A DNA stretch of 64,000 nt from NCBI GenBank assembly GCA_945890485.1, contig CAMDCN010000023.1, positions 59,070 to 123,069 of the forward strand. The letters are read 5' to 3'. The DNA comes from Candidatus Sulfopaludibacter sp. SbA3. GTDB lineage: Bacteria > Acidobacteriota > Terriglobia > Bryobacterales > Bryobacteraceae. The position numbers and the translations under genes are program-made. Shown piece after piece: positions 53,110 through 62,497 of this stretch (the stretch's first letter is position 1; each line of letters begins with the position of its first letter). The notes below the pieces were generated by a model. That model was not told where the DNA came from, ran no database searches, and was given only the letters and a program-made list of their open reading frames with translations.

Positions 53110-55545
53110 ATGAACCGGCCGATTCATGGTCCTATAGGTCCGGTTATGGTCCCATCGATTATGGTCCAGAGGAGTGTTCGGGGAGGCGTTGCCACGCATG
53201 CGCCACATCTGCAGCTAGTGCTGCCCCTGCTCGGACTTGTGTACTTGGTCTACCTTGTTTCAGGTAGTCCTGTACCATGGCCCACCCCGGTTCATCACCT
53301 CCTCGAAGCTCTACTCAGCGTGAGTCTCCTTGGCGCGGGGATCGCCTTTCGTCATCAGCACATCTTGCCCCAACTCGTCATTCCTCTCCTGCGGACTTTC
53401 GCGGCGCTACTGGTCTTGCACGTCAATCTGGAGTGGTGGCTATCGCCATCGAGTTCCATTCTGCATCCAGTGCTGGTCCTGGTGGCCGGAGCATGCATGA
53501 CGCTGGCATGGAAGGAGTGGTTTTTGCTTTTGGTGTGCCCCGTGTTCTCCGGATGGATCCTGTTCTCCTTTTCATGGCTGCCGCCGAACGAGAGAATCCT
53601 CGGAATCCTGGCGTTGGGTATAACGACAGCCGCCACCGCCCTTCTGCAGTGGGGCCGTTTGCGGAACCTGCCCCCTCCGGTCGCCGGCGTCGCGCTGAAA
53701 GACGCCGTCGCCGCGGAAATTGAACGGGAACGGTTTCTGATCGCCGGCGAGGCGACGCAAGACGGCCTCTGGTTCTGGGATCTCACCTCCGGTTCGTTCA
53801 GCTATAACGCCTCTTGGGCGCGCCTGCTGGCTCACAAGCCGGGAGAACTGCGGGAGGATGTCGAGGAATGGTTGAGCCGTGTTCACCCAGGGTATCTTGA
53901 GGATCTCCGTAGCGATATTTCCGCGCACCTCAAAGGAACCGTGGGTCTCTTCTCGAACGAACACCGGCTGTTGCGAAAGGATGGCACCTACGTCTGGGTT
54001 TCCGCCCGTGGCACCTGCCAGCGCAATGAAAAGGGCAAAGCGATCTCTTTGTCAGGCTCCCTTCGCGATATGACTTCGGTCATCGACGCAGGCCGCACCT
54101 CGCTTCATGACTCCTTCCACGACAAGCTAACCAACCTGCCGAATCGTGGATTTCTGATGGCCCGCCTGAACCAATTGACTTCGCGGAAGATGAACGATGG
54201 CCACAAGGCTCCACTGTTCGCCCTTCTCTTTCTCGATCTCGACCGTTTCAAAGTCATAAACGATAGCTTGGGGCATCTGGCTGGCGACCAGTTGCTTCTG
54301 GGCGTTGCGGACCGTCTCCGCCACTGCGTCCGCCCAATGGATATGGTCAGCCGCTTTGCGGGCGATGAATTTGCCGTGCTGCTCGAACAGGTGGTGGATA
54401 CCGAGGAAGCCCTTCGCATTGCACTCCGCATCCGCGACGCGCTCGGTGCGCCCCACGATCTCGGTGGCAAAGAGGTCATCAGCGGTGCCAGCATCGGCGT
54501 TGTGATGGGTCACGATCGGGGGGATTCCGCGGACGAACTGTTGCACGCCGCCGATACGGCGATGTATCACGCCAAGACGCAGCGCCGGGGCCAGGTGCAA
54601 CTGTTCGACGATAGTCTCCGTGCTGCAAACTCGCGGGTGCTGGATTTGCAGAACGATCTCGCCCGGGCCCTCGAGCGGAACCAACTTATTCTCCACTATC
54701 AACCCTACGTTTCTCTCGCCACCGGCCACATCCAGGGCGTGGAGGCGCTGGTCCGCTGGCAGCGCAAACCGGATGAATTGATCGGGCCGACCGAGTTCAT
54801 TTCGCTGGCCGAGGACATGGGCGTAATTAATGAAATTGGGGACTGGGTCCTTCGCACCGCCTGCGCCCAGAGCGTGGCCTGGAGCAAGCAAGGCGTACCA
54901 CCCATCCGCATGTCCGTCAACATCTCCGCCCGTCAGTTGCAGGATGCCGACTTTGCCTCCCGCGTCCGCGCGACGGTTCGGGAGACCGGCATGGCCGCCC
55001 AGTTGCTCGAACTCGAACTCACCGAGAGCACATTAATCCATACCCTCGACCGCGCTCCGCACACCCTCCAGCATCTTTCGGGCCTGGGGATTCGCACCTC
55101 CGTCGATGACTTTGGTACCGGTTACTCTTCTCTGAACTACCTGCGCCAATTCACCTTCCAAACTCTCAAGATGGACCGGTGCTTCGTCGCCGACCTGGCG
55201 AGCGACAGCCGAACCCGGGCCATTGCCAAGGGTCTCATCACGCTCGCTCACGATCTGAAACTCCGTGTTATCGCCGAGGGCGTGGAACGCCGGGAGCAGT
55301 TGCAGGCCCTCACCAGTCTGCATTGCGACTCCGTGCAGGGCTTCCTCATCAGCCCTCCCCTGCGCGAGCAGCTGCTTACTCCCGGCCTCCGCGCGGGCCG
55401 TCTACCCCGCGTCGTCGAATGGGCGCAGGCTACGCCGCGGGATGTTAGGCGGCTTGGCGAAACACTCAGCGCGGACAGCCTCCGTTCGGCTCCGGAAGGT
55501 ACTCCCGCCATCACCCCTTGCATTCCACCCCAGGATGTAATCTAA
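53110..55545 (+). CDS. Membrane PAS-GGDEF-EAL c-di-GMP enzyme
   Basis: An 811-residue signalling protein. About six membrane helices (residues 30-195; e.g. LQLVLPLLGLVYLVYLV, ILALGITTAATALLQWG) form a MASE-like sensor. A PAS domain follows (about 205-330; DGLWFWDLTSGSFSYN). The GGDEF domain (about 345-510) has AGDEF near residue 417, with an RxxD inhibitory site (RPMD) five residues before. The EAL domain (about 525-780) has VEALVRW, NISARQL, ELTES, DDFGTGYSSL, KMD and EGVE, all intact. It can in principle both make and degrade cyclic di-GMP. ATG 53110 is preferred to an in-frame TTG at 53086; starts at 53146 or 53161 are also possible. Confidence 0.92.
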   Translation: MNRPIHGPIGPVMVPSIMVQRSVRGGVATHAPHLQLVLPLLGLVYLVYLVSGSPVPWPTPVHHLLEALLSVSLLGAGIAFRHQHILPQLVIPLLRTFAALLVLHVNLEWWLSPSSSILHPVLVLVAGACMTLAWKEWFLLLVCPVFSGWILFSFSWLPPNERILGILALGITTAATALLQWGRLRNLPPPVAGVALKDAVAAEIERERFLIAGEATQDGLWFWDLTSGSFSYNASWARLLAHKPGELREDVEEWLSRVHPGYLEDLRSDISAHLKGTVGLFSNEHRLLRKDGTYVWVSARGTCQRNEKGKAISLSGSLRDMTSVIDAGRTSLHDSFHDKLTNLPNRGFLMARLNQLTSRKMNDGHKAPLFALLFLDLDRFKVINDSLGHLAGDQLLLGVADRLRHCVRPMDMVSRFAGDEFAVLLEQVVDTEEALRIALRIRDALGAPHDLGGKEVISGASIGVVMGHDRGDSADELLHAADTAMYHAKTQRRGQVQLFDDSLRAANSRVLDLQNDLARALERNQLILHYQPYVSLATGHIQGVEALVRWQRKPDELIGPTEFISLAEDMGVINEIGDWVLRTACAQSVAWSKQGVPPIRMSVNISARQLQDADFASRVRATVRETGMAAQLLELELTESTLIHTLDRAPHTLQHLSGLGIRTSVDDFGTGYSSLNYLRQFTFQTLKMDRCFVADLASDSRTRAIAKGLITLAHDLKLRVIAEGVERREQLQALTSLHCDSVQGFLISPPLREQLLTPGLRAGRLPRVVEWAQATPRDVRRLGETLSADSLRSAPEGTPAITPCIPPQDVI

Positions 55546-55616
55546 GCAGTATCCGCGGGTAAATTAACCCGGATCCAGATCCTTCAAATAGGGGAAATCT
55601 GCGCAGACTAATCGCT

Positions 55617-57111
55617 TTGTTGCGCTTCGCGGCCTTGCTGGCCATCGCACAAATCGGGACGTCCACGATGACCGGCCGAGTCACTGATTCCACCGGCGCA
55701 ACCGTACCCAACACCACCGTGGTAGTCGTTCAGAAAGGTACTAACTTTACCTTTACTGCGAGAACGAATGAAAAAGGGATCTACCGTGCTCCCTCGCTTC
55801 AGCCAGGCGCATACCGCGTTACCTTCGAAACCCAAGGGTTTAAGAAGATTATTCGAGACGACATCGAGCTCCGCACCGGCGATACCCTCGCCGTCGACGC
55901 GGTCATGCAGGTAGGTCAATTCACCGAACAGATCGAGGTAAAGGGCGGCGCCCAACTCCTCGAAACCGAAACCTCTGCCACAGGTTCCGTCCTGTCCGGA
56001 GACACGCTCTACGAAATGCCGCTCTATCAGCGGTACGTCAACTCCACGCTCAACCGTGTGCCCGGTATGACGAGTGGCAGCTACGCCTATAGAGGCAGCC
56101 TTGGCGCCTACCATCTCGCCGGTCAACGCAATGGCGCCATCGAAATCTTTGAAGACGGTGTGAATGGCAACGACCAGAAGGGTGGCGCCGAGACCATCAA
56201 GCCGATTCAGAACTCGGTTGCCGAAGTGACAGTCATCACGACGGTTCCGCCCGACGAGTACGGCCATTCAGCCGGCGGCATTATCTCTATGGTGTAGAAG
56301 AGCGGCACCAACGAACTCCACGGTATGGGTTCCTGATACGGCCGCCCCCGCCGCATGCAGCACCGCTTGTACTTTGACAAGTTCACGACTGCCCATCAGG
56401 ACGTCATCTCGTTCTTCATGCAGCCGGCCGCCAACATCAGCGGCCCATCATGATTCCGAAGCTTTATGACGGCCGGAACAAGACCTTCTTCTTCGGCTAT
56501 CAACGGCTTCTTGAGAACAAGACCGCGTATGTCCCGCGGCCTGTTCTTCTCCACGTTCTCTACCTGGTCGAAGGCCATCAATTCGCAGGACAACGACAAC
56601 GACGGCACGGGCGTGGCGCCCCTGCAGAACCGGGGACTGGAGATATATCACCCCGGCCATCGCTGGCTCGCCACGGTCAACTATGAGCTCCTGTTCGGAG
56701 CAGGGAAGCGGGCAACCCGTTGAACGTCTCTTTTGACGGCAGCTCGAACAACTACTTCCCCACGTTTGCCGGTAACCGCCGCCCGAATGTCGTGGGACCC
56801 ATCAGCATCCGGGACGACTACCGCGACCTCGGCGGCGATCGCTTCAACGTGCAGTACATCAACTCCGTCTTCACCGGTGGCAACAATGGTCTGGACGCTT
56901 TCGCCTATCCCGCGGCCTTCACCGTCGGCAATCTGGGCCGCAACTCCGTTGGGACTTCCACAACGCTCTGAAGACCTACAACTTCAACCCGTCCACCACC
57001 ACCGTCGACTTCCGCAATCCCCGGACGTTCGGCAAGGTGTCCAGCGATCCGCGCACGGCTTCCCTCGGTGGGCAGCCGCTCATGAACCTGACCTTAGCCA
57101 TCTTCTTCTAA
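55617..57111 (+). pseudogene. Decayed Oar-type TonB-dependent receptor gene
   Basis: The N-terminal part is intact as an open frame of 226 codons: carboxypeptidase-regulatory domain (MTGRVTDSTGATVPNTTVVVV) and the first half of a plug, ending at TAG 56295. The same frame continues sensibly after the TAG (KSGTNELHG, normally preceded by T) to a TGA at 56335 and again to a TGA near 56451. The reading then shifts frame (RNKTFFFGYQRLLENK), and jumps after a large internal deletion to barrel-end sequence (TFSTWSKAINSQDNDNDGTG, LLFGAGKR). The last segment (NPLNVSFDGSSNN ... FNVQYINSVF) ends with NLTLAIFF in yet another frame at 57111. At least three nonsense codons, several frameshifts and the loss of most of the barrel make it a pseudogene. 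It may still be transcribed; a strong terminator follows. Confidence 0.9.
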
Positions 57112-57133
57112 CCCGAAGTCGGATGGAAACTCG

Positions 57134-57167
57134 GCCGGCCCCCCAAAAAGGGGCCGGCTCTTTTTTT
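57134..57167 (+). terminator. Intrinsic terminator after the receptor pseudogene
   Basis: GCCGGCCCC pairs with GGGGCCGGC (9 GC-rich base pairs) around a short CCAAAAA loop, followed by TC and seven T residues. This is the clearest rho-independent terminator in the window. Its T-tract overlaps the last two bases of the convergent gene. Confidence 0.9.
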
Positions 57168-58635
57168 ATCGCGCCACCGGCAAGTAGGCCAACGCCGAAG
57201 GAATACCGTTGATGGAGATCCGCAATTGGTACTCCCCATCCGCCTGATCACCGGGCACCTGGAACCCAACCAGGTAGACCCCCGCAAAGCTCGATAGCCC
57301 CGTGTAGAGCGGCGCAACCGTGCGCGGGCCGAGTTCCAGCACCACCTGGCCCGTCACCGGATAGCCGCCATCCCGTGCCGCTGGAATCCGTCCCGTCGGT
57401 ATGGCCGGATTGGTCGCGCCCAAGCCCATGGCATACGCAATCACGAACTCCCCCGGTCTTGCCGGGCGCACCGCCAGACCATTGATCGAGCTGACGCCGA
57501 ACAGGTCCGCCGGAGCAATGTAGGCCGAGTTGTCGGCGGCCAAAGTGGCCGCAAAACGGCGGTTCCGCTGGTCATAGGTGAAGAAGGAAGGAATTAATGC
57601 CCCTGCCTGCACCGTCACCGGCGCACTGCGCACCCCGTCTCTCTCCACGACGATGGAAATCGGTCCGGCCGCCAAGCCATCGGGTGCGATCCCGTTCACT
57701 TGACCTGGGCTGGTGAACACCAGCACGGCCTCCTGGCTCCCTAGAAACACCCTTGTCCCGTTTAGGGAACGCGGCGCATTGCCGTCCACGAATGCCTGGC
57801 TCCAGTCGCCTGTACCCGCGCTCAGACTCGATCCAAAGATGGAGAAGAACGCTCCAGACGCCAACGGCGTAGTCTCGGCGAAAGTGGCGCCGTTCCGAAC
57901 CCCGGCGCCGGTGAAAGAGGGGGACGTGGCGCCAACATTCGCCGCGAATGGATCTCGTGCCAGTTGGGAAACCTCGGACGCCGACAATTCGTTTGTATAA
58001 GCTCGCAGCAGGGCAATCCGTCCCGAGGCATAGTCCTGCCGGCTCTGGTCCGCCAGGTTGTCGAGGAAGAAGTGGACCACCCGGTTTGCGGTGGTCAGGT
58101 TCATGGAGTCCGTTCCCAGACTCATGTCCACCTGACCATTTACATAGAGGCGTGCCCGGCCGTTGGCAACCGTCAACACGACGTGTTGATACTGGCCAGT
58201 AGTCTGCGCCACCGTACCTGTCGCGAGCGTAGAAAAGGTATACCGGTTCTGCGGATTCAAATAGAGGCCCCGGTCGGAGGTTCGGTCGAGAACATCAATC
58301 ACCCGTCGAAATGTTGAAGCCCGTTCCGTAAACGTGAAGACGAGTTCGAAAGAGTACGAAAGCGGATTGACGACGTTGTCAGTGGACAGGGACAGTCCCG
58401 CCTGCTCGGACGGGAGTCCAGAAAACTGGTAAACCGTCCGCTGCGCCCCAAACACGGTGTCGGTGACAAACGAGTTTCTGTTCAGCGGGTCGACCGCTAC
58501 TAACGGCGCGGTTCCGACCACCGGCGCCAAGCTGTTTTGGAATGTGTAGGCCGCCGTCAAGGAAGCCGATTGCGCGAAGGCAGCCACGCTGGCCGCCCCG
58601 ACGAGAATTGCGAAACGAAGCCAATATGCACACAT
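57166..58635 (-). CDS. Secreted LamG / Solibacter-type C-terminal domain protein
   Basis: A 489-residue exported protein (MCAYWLRFAILVGAASVAAFAQ). Residues about 25-235 form a concanavalin/LamG beta-sandwich (SFELVFTFTERASTFRRVIDVLD; YQHVVLTVANGRARLYVNGQ), usually a carbohydrate or glycan binder. Residues about 245-489 match the TIGR03437 domain (VRNGATFAETTPLASGAFFSIFGSSLS; FVIAYAMGLGATNPAIPTG; GVYLVGFQVPGDQADGEYQL). It converges on the pseudogene and is divergent from the HAD gene, with 55 bases between them. Confidence 0.88.
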   Translation of the reverse strand: MCAYWLRFAILVGAASVAAFAQSASLTAAYTFQNSLAPVVGTAPLVAVDPLNRNSFVTDTVFGAQRTVYQFSGLPSEQAGLSLSTDNVVNPLSYSFELVFTFTERASTFRRVIDVLDRTSDRGLYLNPQNRYTFSTLATGTVAQTTGQYQHVVLTVANGRARLYVNGQVDMSLGTDSMNLTTANRVVHFFLDNLADQSRQDYASGRIALLRAYTNELSASEVSQLARDPFAANVGATSPSFTGAGVRNGATFAETTPLASGAFFSIFGSSLSAGTGDWSQAFVDGNAPRSLNGTRVFLGSQEAVLVFTSPGQVNGIAPDGLAAGPISIVVERDGVRSAPVTVQAGALIPSFFTYDQRNRRFAATLAADNSAYIAPADLFGVSSINGLAVRPARPGEFVIAYAMGLGATNPAIPTGRIPAARDGGYPVTGQVVLELGPRTVAPLYTGLSSFAGVYLVGFQVPGDQADGEYQLRISINGIPSALAYLPVAR

Positions 58636-58690
58636 AATACAGACACGCGGAAACGTCCCGCCGATAAGCTCAATCCTTTAAAAATATTAT

Positions 58691-59302
58691 ATGGCCGCCA
58701 AGCGAACCATCATTTTTGACCTCGGCAAGGTCATCATCCCCTTCGACTTCGAGCGCGGCTACCGCGCCATCGCCGCCGACTGCGGTCTCCCCCCTGCCGA
58801 AATCCGCTCCCGCATCGCCACGACCGGCCTCGTCGTCCGCCTCGAGACCGGACTCATCGAGCCCGAAGACTTCGTCGCCGAAATCAGCCGGCTGATCGAG
58901 TTCCCTGGAACCTATCAGGATTTCTGCCGCCACTGGAGCTCCATCTTCCTTCCCGATACGCTCATTCCGGAAGATCTCATCGTGCAACTGAAGCAGAGCT
59001 ACCGCTTGTTGCTTCTTTCAAACACCAACGCCATCCACATCGACATGGTCCGGGAACACTACGGTATCCTCCGTCACTTTGACCACCTGATTCTGTCGCA
59101 CGAAGTGAAGGCCATGAAGCCCGATCCGAAGATCTATGCCGCCGCCCTCTCCCACGCCAAAGCCGAGCCCCACGAATGTTTCTTTACCGATGACATCCCC
59201 GACTATGTCGAAGGCGCCCGCCGCGCTGGAATCGACGCCGAGCAGTTCACCGGATATCAAAACCTGCTCGGACATTTGCGCAGTCGCGGCATCCTCACCT
59301 AA
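58691..59302 (+). CDS. HAD-family phosphatase, YihX-like
   Basis: A 203-residue haloacid-dehalogenase-type phosphatase. Motif I is FDLGKVI (nucleophile aspartate), motif II LLLLSNTN, motif III KAMKPDPKIY, and motif IV FFTDDIPDYVEGARRAG. The second aspartate of the usual DxD is a glycine, but this is also true of YihX-type enzymes, which hydrolyse alpha-glucose-1-phosphate and similar sugar phosphates, so it is not a defect. The HWSSIF cap segment also fits YihX. The last 8 bases overlap the convergent membrane glycosyltransferase gene. Confidence 0.88.
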   Translation: MAAKRTIIFDLGKVIIPFDFERGYRAIAADCGLPPAEIRSRIATTGLVVRLETGLIEPEDFVAEISRLIEFPGTYQDFCRHWSSIFLPDTLIPEDLIVQLKQSYRLLLLSNTNAIHIDMVREHYGILRHFDHLILSHEVKAMKPDPKIYAAALSHAKAEPHECFFTDDIPDYVEGARRAGIDAEQFTGYQNLLGHLRSRGILT

Positions 59303-60977
59303 CGTCGTAGATAAAGATCGAGTAACCGGCCCGGGCCGTCGGCGTCCGATTCCGGAAGTGGCGATAGAACTCCCTATACTCGGGCTCGAAATAGTGACCC
59401 GGCAATACTGACGCGCTGATCGCGTAGATTCCCGGCTGCAATGCCAATTCCGTTCGTCCGGCCGCCAATTCCTTACTCCACGGCGGGGGATCCCAGACGA
59501 GCTGTTCATCCCGAAAGTATCGCCAGGGTGCGTCCGCTCCGAAATAGGTTAGCCGCACTTGCGAAACCTGGTTCCGGGCCATCCATTGTTTCAATAGTGG
59601 CAAGTCCTGTCCCCAATCCAGGTTGCTGTCTACCAGGTAGTTCACCCCCTGCGCTGGTCCGCCCACCCATGCATTGAAGAAGGAGATGCCATGCGGGTAG
59701 TTGATCATCGCCTCCATCGCTCCTGCCGCCGCCGCCACCAGTACGAATCGCCTCCATCGCTGCCACGCCGCCGCGGCTAGTAGTGCTCCGAACGGCAGTG
59801 CCGGCAGGATCAGCCGGAGGCCTAGTTGAAACGAGGACAGCGACGCAAGCCCGATGTACAGCAGCGGCGGCAGCAGCAGGAAGAGCCACCTCGCATCCCG
59901 CTCCCGCACCCCTCGCCAAGCTGCTAATCCTCCTGCGCCAAGGAACAGCACCTGGAAACCAATCGGCACCTTCACCGCCAATGCCGCCAGGAAATACCAC
60001 GGCGCTCCTCCGAGATAGGTCCGCCCCCACAAGTAGACCGGCGGGCTATCGGCCGACGACAGAATCAGCGAACTGCATCCCGCCCAGAGGTTCTCCGGAA
60101 CTGGAATCCACCGAAAAGCAGAAGCCGCCCAAGCCAATGCGCGAGGAGCGTTCGGATGCCTGTAGACCGCCCCAACTTCGAGAGATTCGAGCAGTCGCAC
60201 GTTTCCCTGGTAGACGAGGCAGAGTCCCGCGTACAACAAGACAAGGAAGGCTGGCAGGAACATCCACGCCTTCCGGGGAGCCCGCAGCAGAATCAGAATG
60301 GGTGCGATTCCGGCCAAAATCAATAAGGAGAGCTTTGCCGAGATGCCCAGTAGCGTCGCACCGGCCAACCACGCCAAGGTTCGCCAAGTAGGCGCTTGCC
60401 AAAACCGCCAAGCCACGTACCAGAAAGCCGTATAGGCCAACGCGCACGCCACATCGTTTTTGACCAGTACCCCGTGCCCCAACACCGTGGGCTCCACCGC
60501 GATAATCGCAGCCGCCAACAGGCCTGCCGGCGGCCCCCACTCCGCCCGTGCCCAAAACCAGACAAGCGTCGATAGCCCCAGCGGAAAAATCAACAATGGC
60601 AACCGCGATGCCAGAGTCACCTGCGAGTAGTAGGGGTCCTTCAAGTCGCCACTCCACTGGATCGCCAGGTTCCACTCGGCCCCCGGCTGCCATTTCGGAT
60701 CGCTAACCGAAGGCATTTCCAGCCCAACCGCCGCCGGAGCCCAGCCAGCGGCGATTTTCAACAGCGGCGCCAAATCGGGCAGCGGATACGCCTTGCTGTT
60801 GTGCCAGTAAAAATGCGCACCCAAAATGTGGTTGGGCTCGTCCGCGGTGATCCCCGTTTGCCAAACCCCATACAGCAGCAGCGCTGCCTGAATGGCGAGC
60901 AAACCAACAATGCGAAAGCGGTGCAGCACACCCCGAGGTGCACTCACACCAGGGACACTAACCTGGGTGGCAGACAT
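59295..60977 (-). CDS. Membrane glycosyltransferase, GT39/ArnT-like
   Basis: A 560-residue polytopic protein with about ten membrane helices. The first periplasmic loop, GITADEPNHILGAHFYW, has the acidic DE pair placed like the catalytic aspartate of PMT/ArnT enzymes, which use a lipid-linked sugar to glycosylate proteins or lipids outside the membrane. VEPTVLGHGVLVKNDVACALAY resembles the family's second loop. The C-terminal soluble part (NYLVDSNLDWGQDLPLLKQWM) is common in acidobacterial homologues. Acceptor unknown. It starts with ATG 60977. Confidence 0.85.
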   Translation of the reverse strand: MSATQVSVPGVSAPRGVLHRFRIVGLLAIQAALLLYGVWQTGITADEPNHILGAHFYWHNSKAYPLPDLAPLLKIAAGWAPAAVGLEMPSVSDPKWQPGAEWNLAIQWSGDLKDPYYSQVTLASRLPLLIFPLGLSTLVWFWARAEWGPPAGLLAAAIIAVEPTVLGHGVLVKNDVACALAYTAFWYVAWRFWQAPTWRTLAWLAGATLLGISAKLSLLILAGIAPILILLRAPRKAWMFLPAFLVLLYAGLCLVYQGNVRLLESLEVGAVYRHPNAPRALAWAASAFRWIPVPENLWAGCSSLILSSADSPPVYLWGRTYLGGAPWYFLAALAVKVPIGFQVLFLGAGGLAAWRGVRERDARWLFLLLPPLLYIGLASLSSFQLGLRLILPALPFGALLAAAAWQRWRRFVLVAAAAGAMEAMINYPHGISFFNAWVGGPAQGVNYLVDSNLDWGQDLPLLKQWMARNQVSQVRLTYFGADAPWRYFRDEQLVWDPPPWSKELAAGRTELALQPGIYAISASVLPGHYFEPEYREFYRHFRNRTPTARAGYSIFIYDVR

Positions 60978-61356
60978 AAAGATCTAGGAGGGAATCGCCT
61001 AGCCTAATGCAAATTCGTCGCCCTGGCAAGTTGGCCCCGGCCGTGCGGAACGGAGCAGCCCTTGGACTCGGCGATGGCTTTCGCGACGCTTTACCGTGCG
61101 CCGCCCCGCCCCGGCCAGACATCTGTGTGCTCTTGAGAACAAGACCCAGAACGATTTGGCCGACGCTCTCTTCGCCGCCGAACCCGTCCATTCTCTTCAC
61201 GTTTCGGGCGACCTCCTCGGGGCGGACGGGATATCCCGCCGCAATAGACGCCTCAGTTCGTCCAGGCTTCCATCGCGGCGAATCGGCGGCGGGTTCGCCC
61301 AGATCTCTCCTCCACCAATTCCTGAAGCTGCCGAACGAGCGTCGCCACCGCTTAAG
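60978..61356. other. Intergenic region between the membrane glycosyltransferase and RHS remnant
   Basis: About 380 bases with no supported gene. Short frames exist on both strands but none shows a domain or a plausible start. It is probably promoter region for the glycosyltransferase plus decayed downstream sequence of the RHS gene. Confidence 0.4.
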
Positions 61357-62193
61357 TTAACTCTGATGCGACCCGCCCCCATACCACGACATCCCCAGCA
61401 ACTGCCCCGCCACGCCACAACTCACCCCCGAACCCCAGTTCCGGTTCAACCAATCCGGCGTCCCGCCAAGTTGATACTCCTGCGTCATCCCGCTAGGCCG
61501 CGCCATCGCATCATAACTCATCACATACGGCTTCGCCTCATCCGGATACTGCATCGTCGCCAGCTTGCCCTCCCCGTCAAACGTATACCCAATATCGTTC
61601 GTCACCGTCGAGTTCCCCCGCAGGATCCGCACCCGCTTCGTCACCACCGCCCCCGCCGAGTTGTACGAATACAACTCATCCACCCGCCCGCCCTTCGTCT
61701 CCGACTCTCCCGATGGGACATTCGCGCACCCCGTCGTCACCGAAGCCAGCCGACCCGCCAGATTCGCCCCGCTAAAACTCCCGTCCAGCCCCTGGCTCCC
61801 ATACGTCGTCGTCACCCGCGCGCAAACATCCTCCACGCCCGCCGACGAGAACCGCTTCACCGTTAACGGCCGCCCCTCGGCGTCGTAGGTCCATTCTAAA
61901 CGCTGGCCCTTCGCATCGGTCTTCTTCTTCAGGCTCCCGTCGTCGAAGTACTCGTACTGCGTCGTCCCATTCTCCGGATGCGTCACCGAAAGCAACTCTC
62001 CATTCGAATTGTACGCATAGGTCCGCGTCTGCGTCACCGTCGCCGGGCTCCCCACCCCCTTCCCCGGCCGCGTCATCGTCACCACGTTCAGCTTCCCCAG
62101 CAGCGTATAGGTATAGCTGGTGACGTAGTCCGCCCCCGGCCCCACCGGATGCGGCTCCCACACCGTAATCAGATTCCCCAACGCATCATACCT
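61357..62193 (-). pseudogene. Remnant of an RHS/YD-repeat protein
   Basis: About 279 codons of RHS-repeat sequence: RYDALGNLITVWEP, YAYNSNGELLSVTHPENGTTQYEYFDDGSLKKKTDAKGQRLEWTYDAEGRPL (YD repeats), and IGYTFDGEGKLATMQYPD. The homology begins abruptly at RYDALGN (about 62193), exactly where the IS110 element's non-coding end would start, and stops soon after GQLLGMSWYGGG at TAA 61357, where intact acidobacterial RHS proteins go on with more repeats. Both ends are therefore missing. The open frame technically continues to 62625 through insertion-element sequence, which is not RHS-like. RHS proteins are large secreted or surface proteins, some with toxin tips; this copy is non-functional. Confidence 0.85.
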
Positions 62194-62207
62194 GGCATGC
62201 TGAAGGA

Positions 62208-62405
62208 GTAGCGCGGCTCGCGGCGTCGCCGCGACTCGCGCTACGCTGGAGCTCACCGGGCCTGGGGACGAGGCGAGAAGATCGACTCCCAGTCTGGAGA
62301 GCGGGGCATCTCGCCTCGGGGCAGGCCGAGTTTGACTATGGGCTGCGAGCCCGCGATCGTATCTGGCTTCCCCTTCGGTCCACCCGGTTGAGCTCAGAGC
62401 TCGCA
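62208..62405 (+). ncRNA. Candidate bridge RNA of the IS110 element
   Basis: In IS110-group elements the 5' non-coding end encodes a bridge RNA with a 5' stem-loop and two internal-loop hairpins that read target and donor DNA. This region shows that layout by eye. (1) GTAGCGCG/CGCGCTAC plus TCGCGGC/GCCGCGA, 62208-62244. (2) A 10-pair stem CGAGGCGAGA (62269-62278)/TCTCGCCTCG (62309-62318), enclosing unpaired flanks AGATCGA and AGCGGGGCA around a small CTCC/GGAG hairpin. (3) TGCGAGC (62344-62350)/GCTCGCA (62399-62405) enclosing 48 bases. Its 198 bases fit the known size range (about 180). Expression and guide function are inferred. Confidence 0.55.
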
Positions 62406-62497
62406 TAGATAGTTGCCGTTTTGCCCTTCGCCCGTGACGGTGTTTCCGCACCGCCGGGTCCAGCCCGCTCTCCATTCTGGAAAGGAGTATCCTCATT

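Noticed and set aside
58691..58720. Loss of the second motif I aspartate in the HAD phosphatase as a defect
   Set aside because: YihX-type enzymes normally have DLG here, so this is a family trait.
62404..62410. CATAGAT occurs at 62404-62410 and again at 63994-64000
   Set aside because: A 7-base match within 1.6 kb is not unlikely by chance; without a defined right end it cannot be called a guide-donor match.
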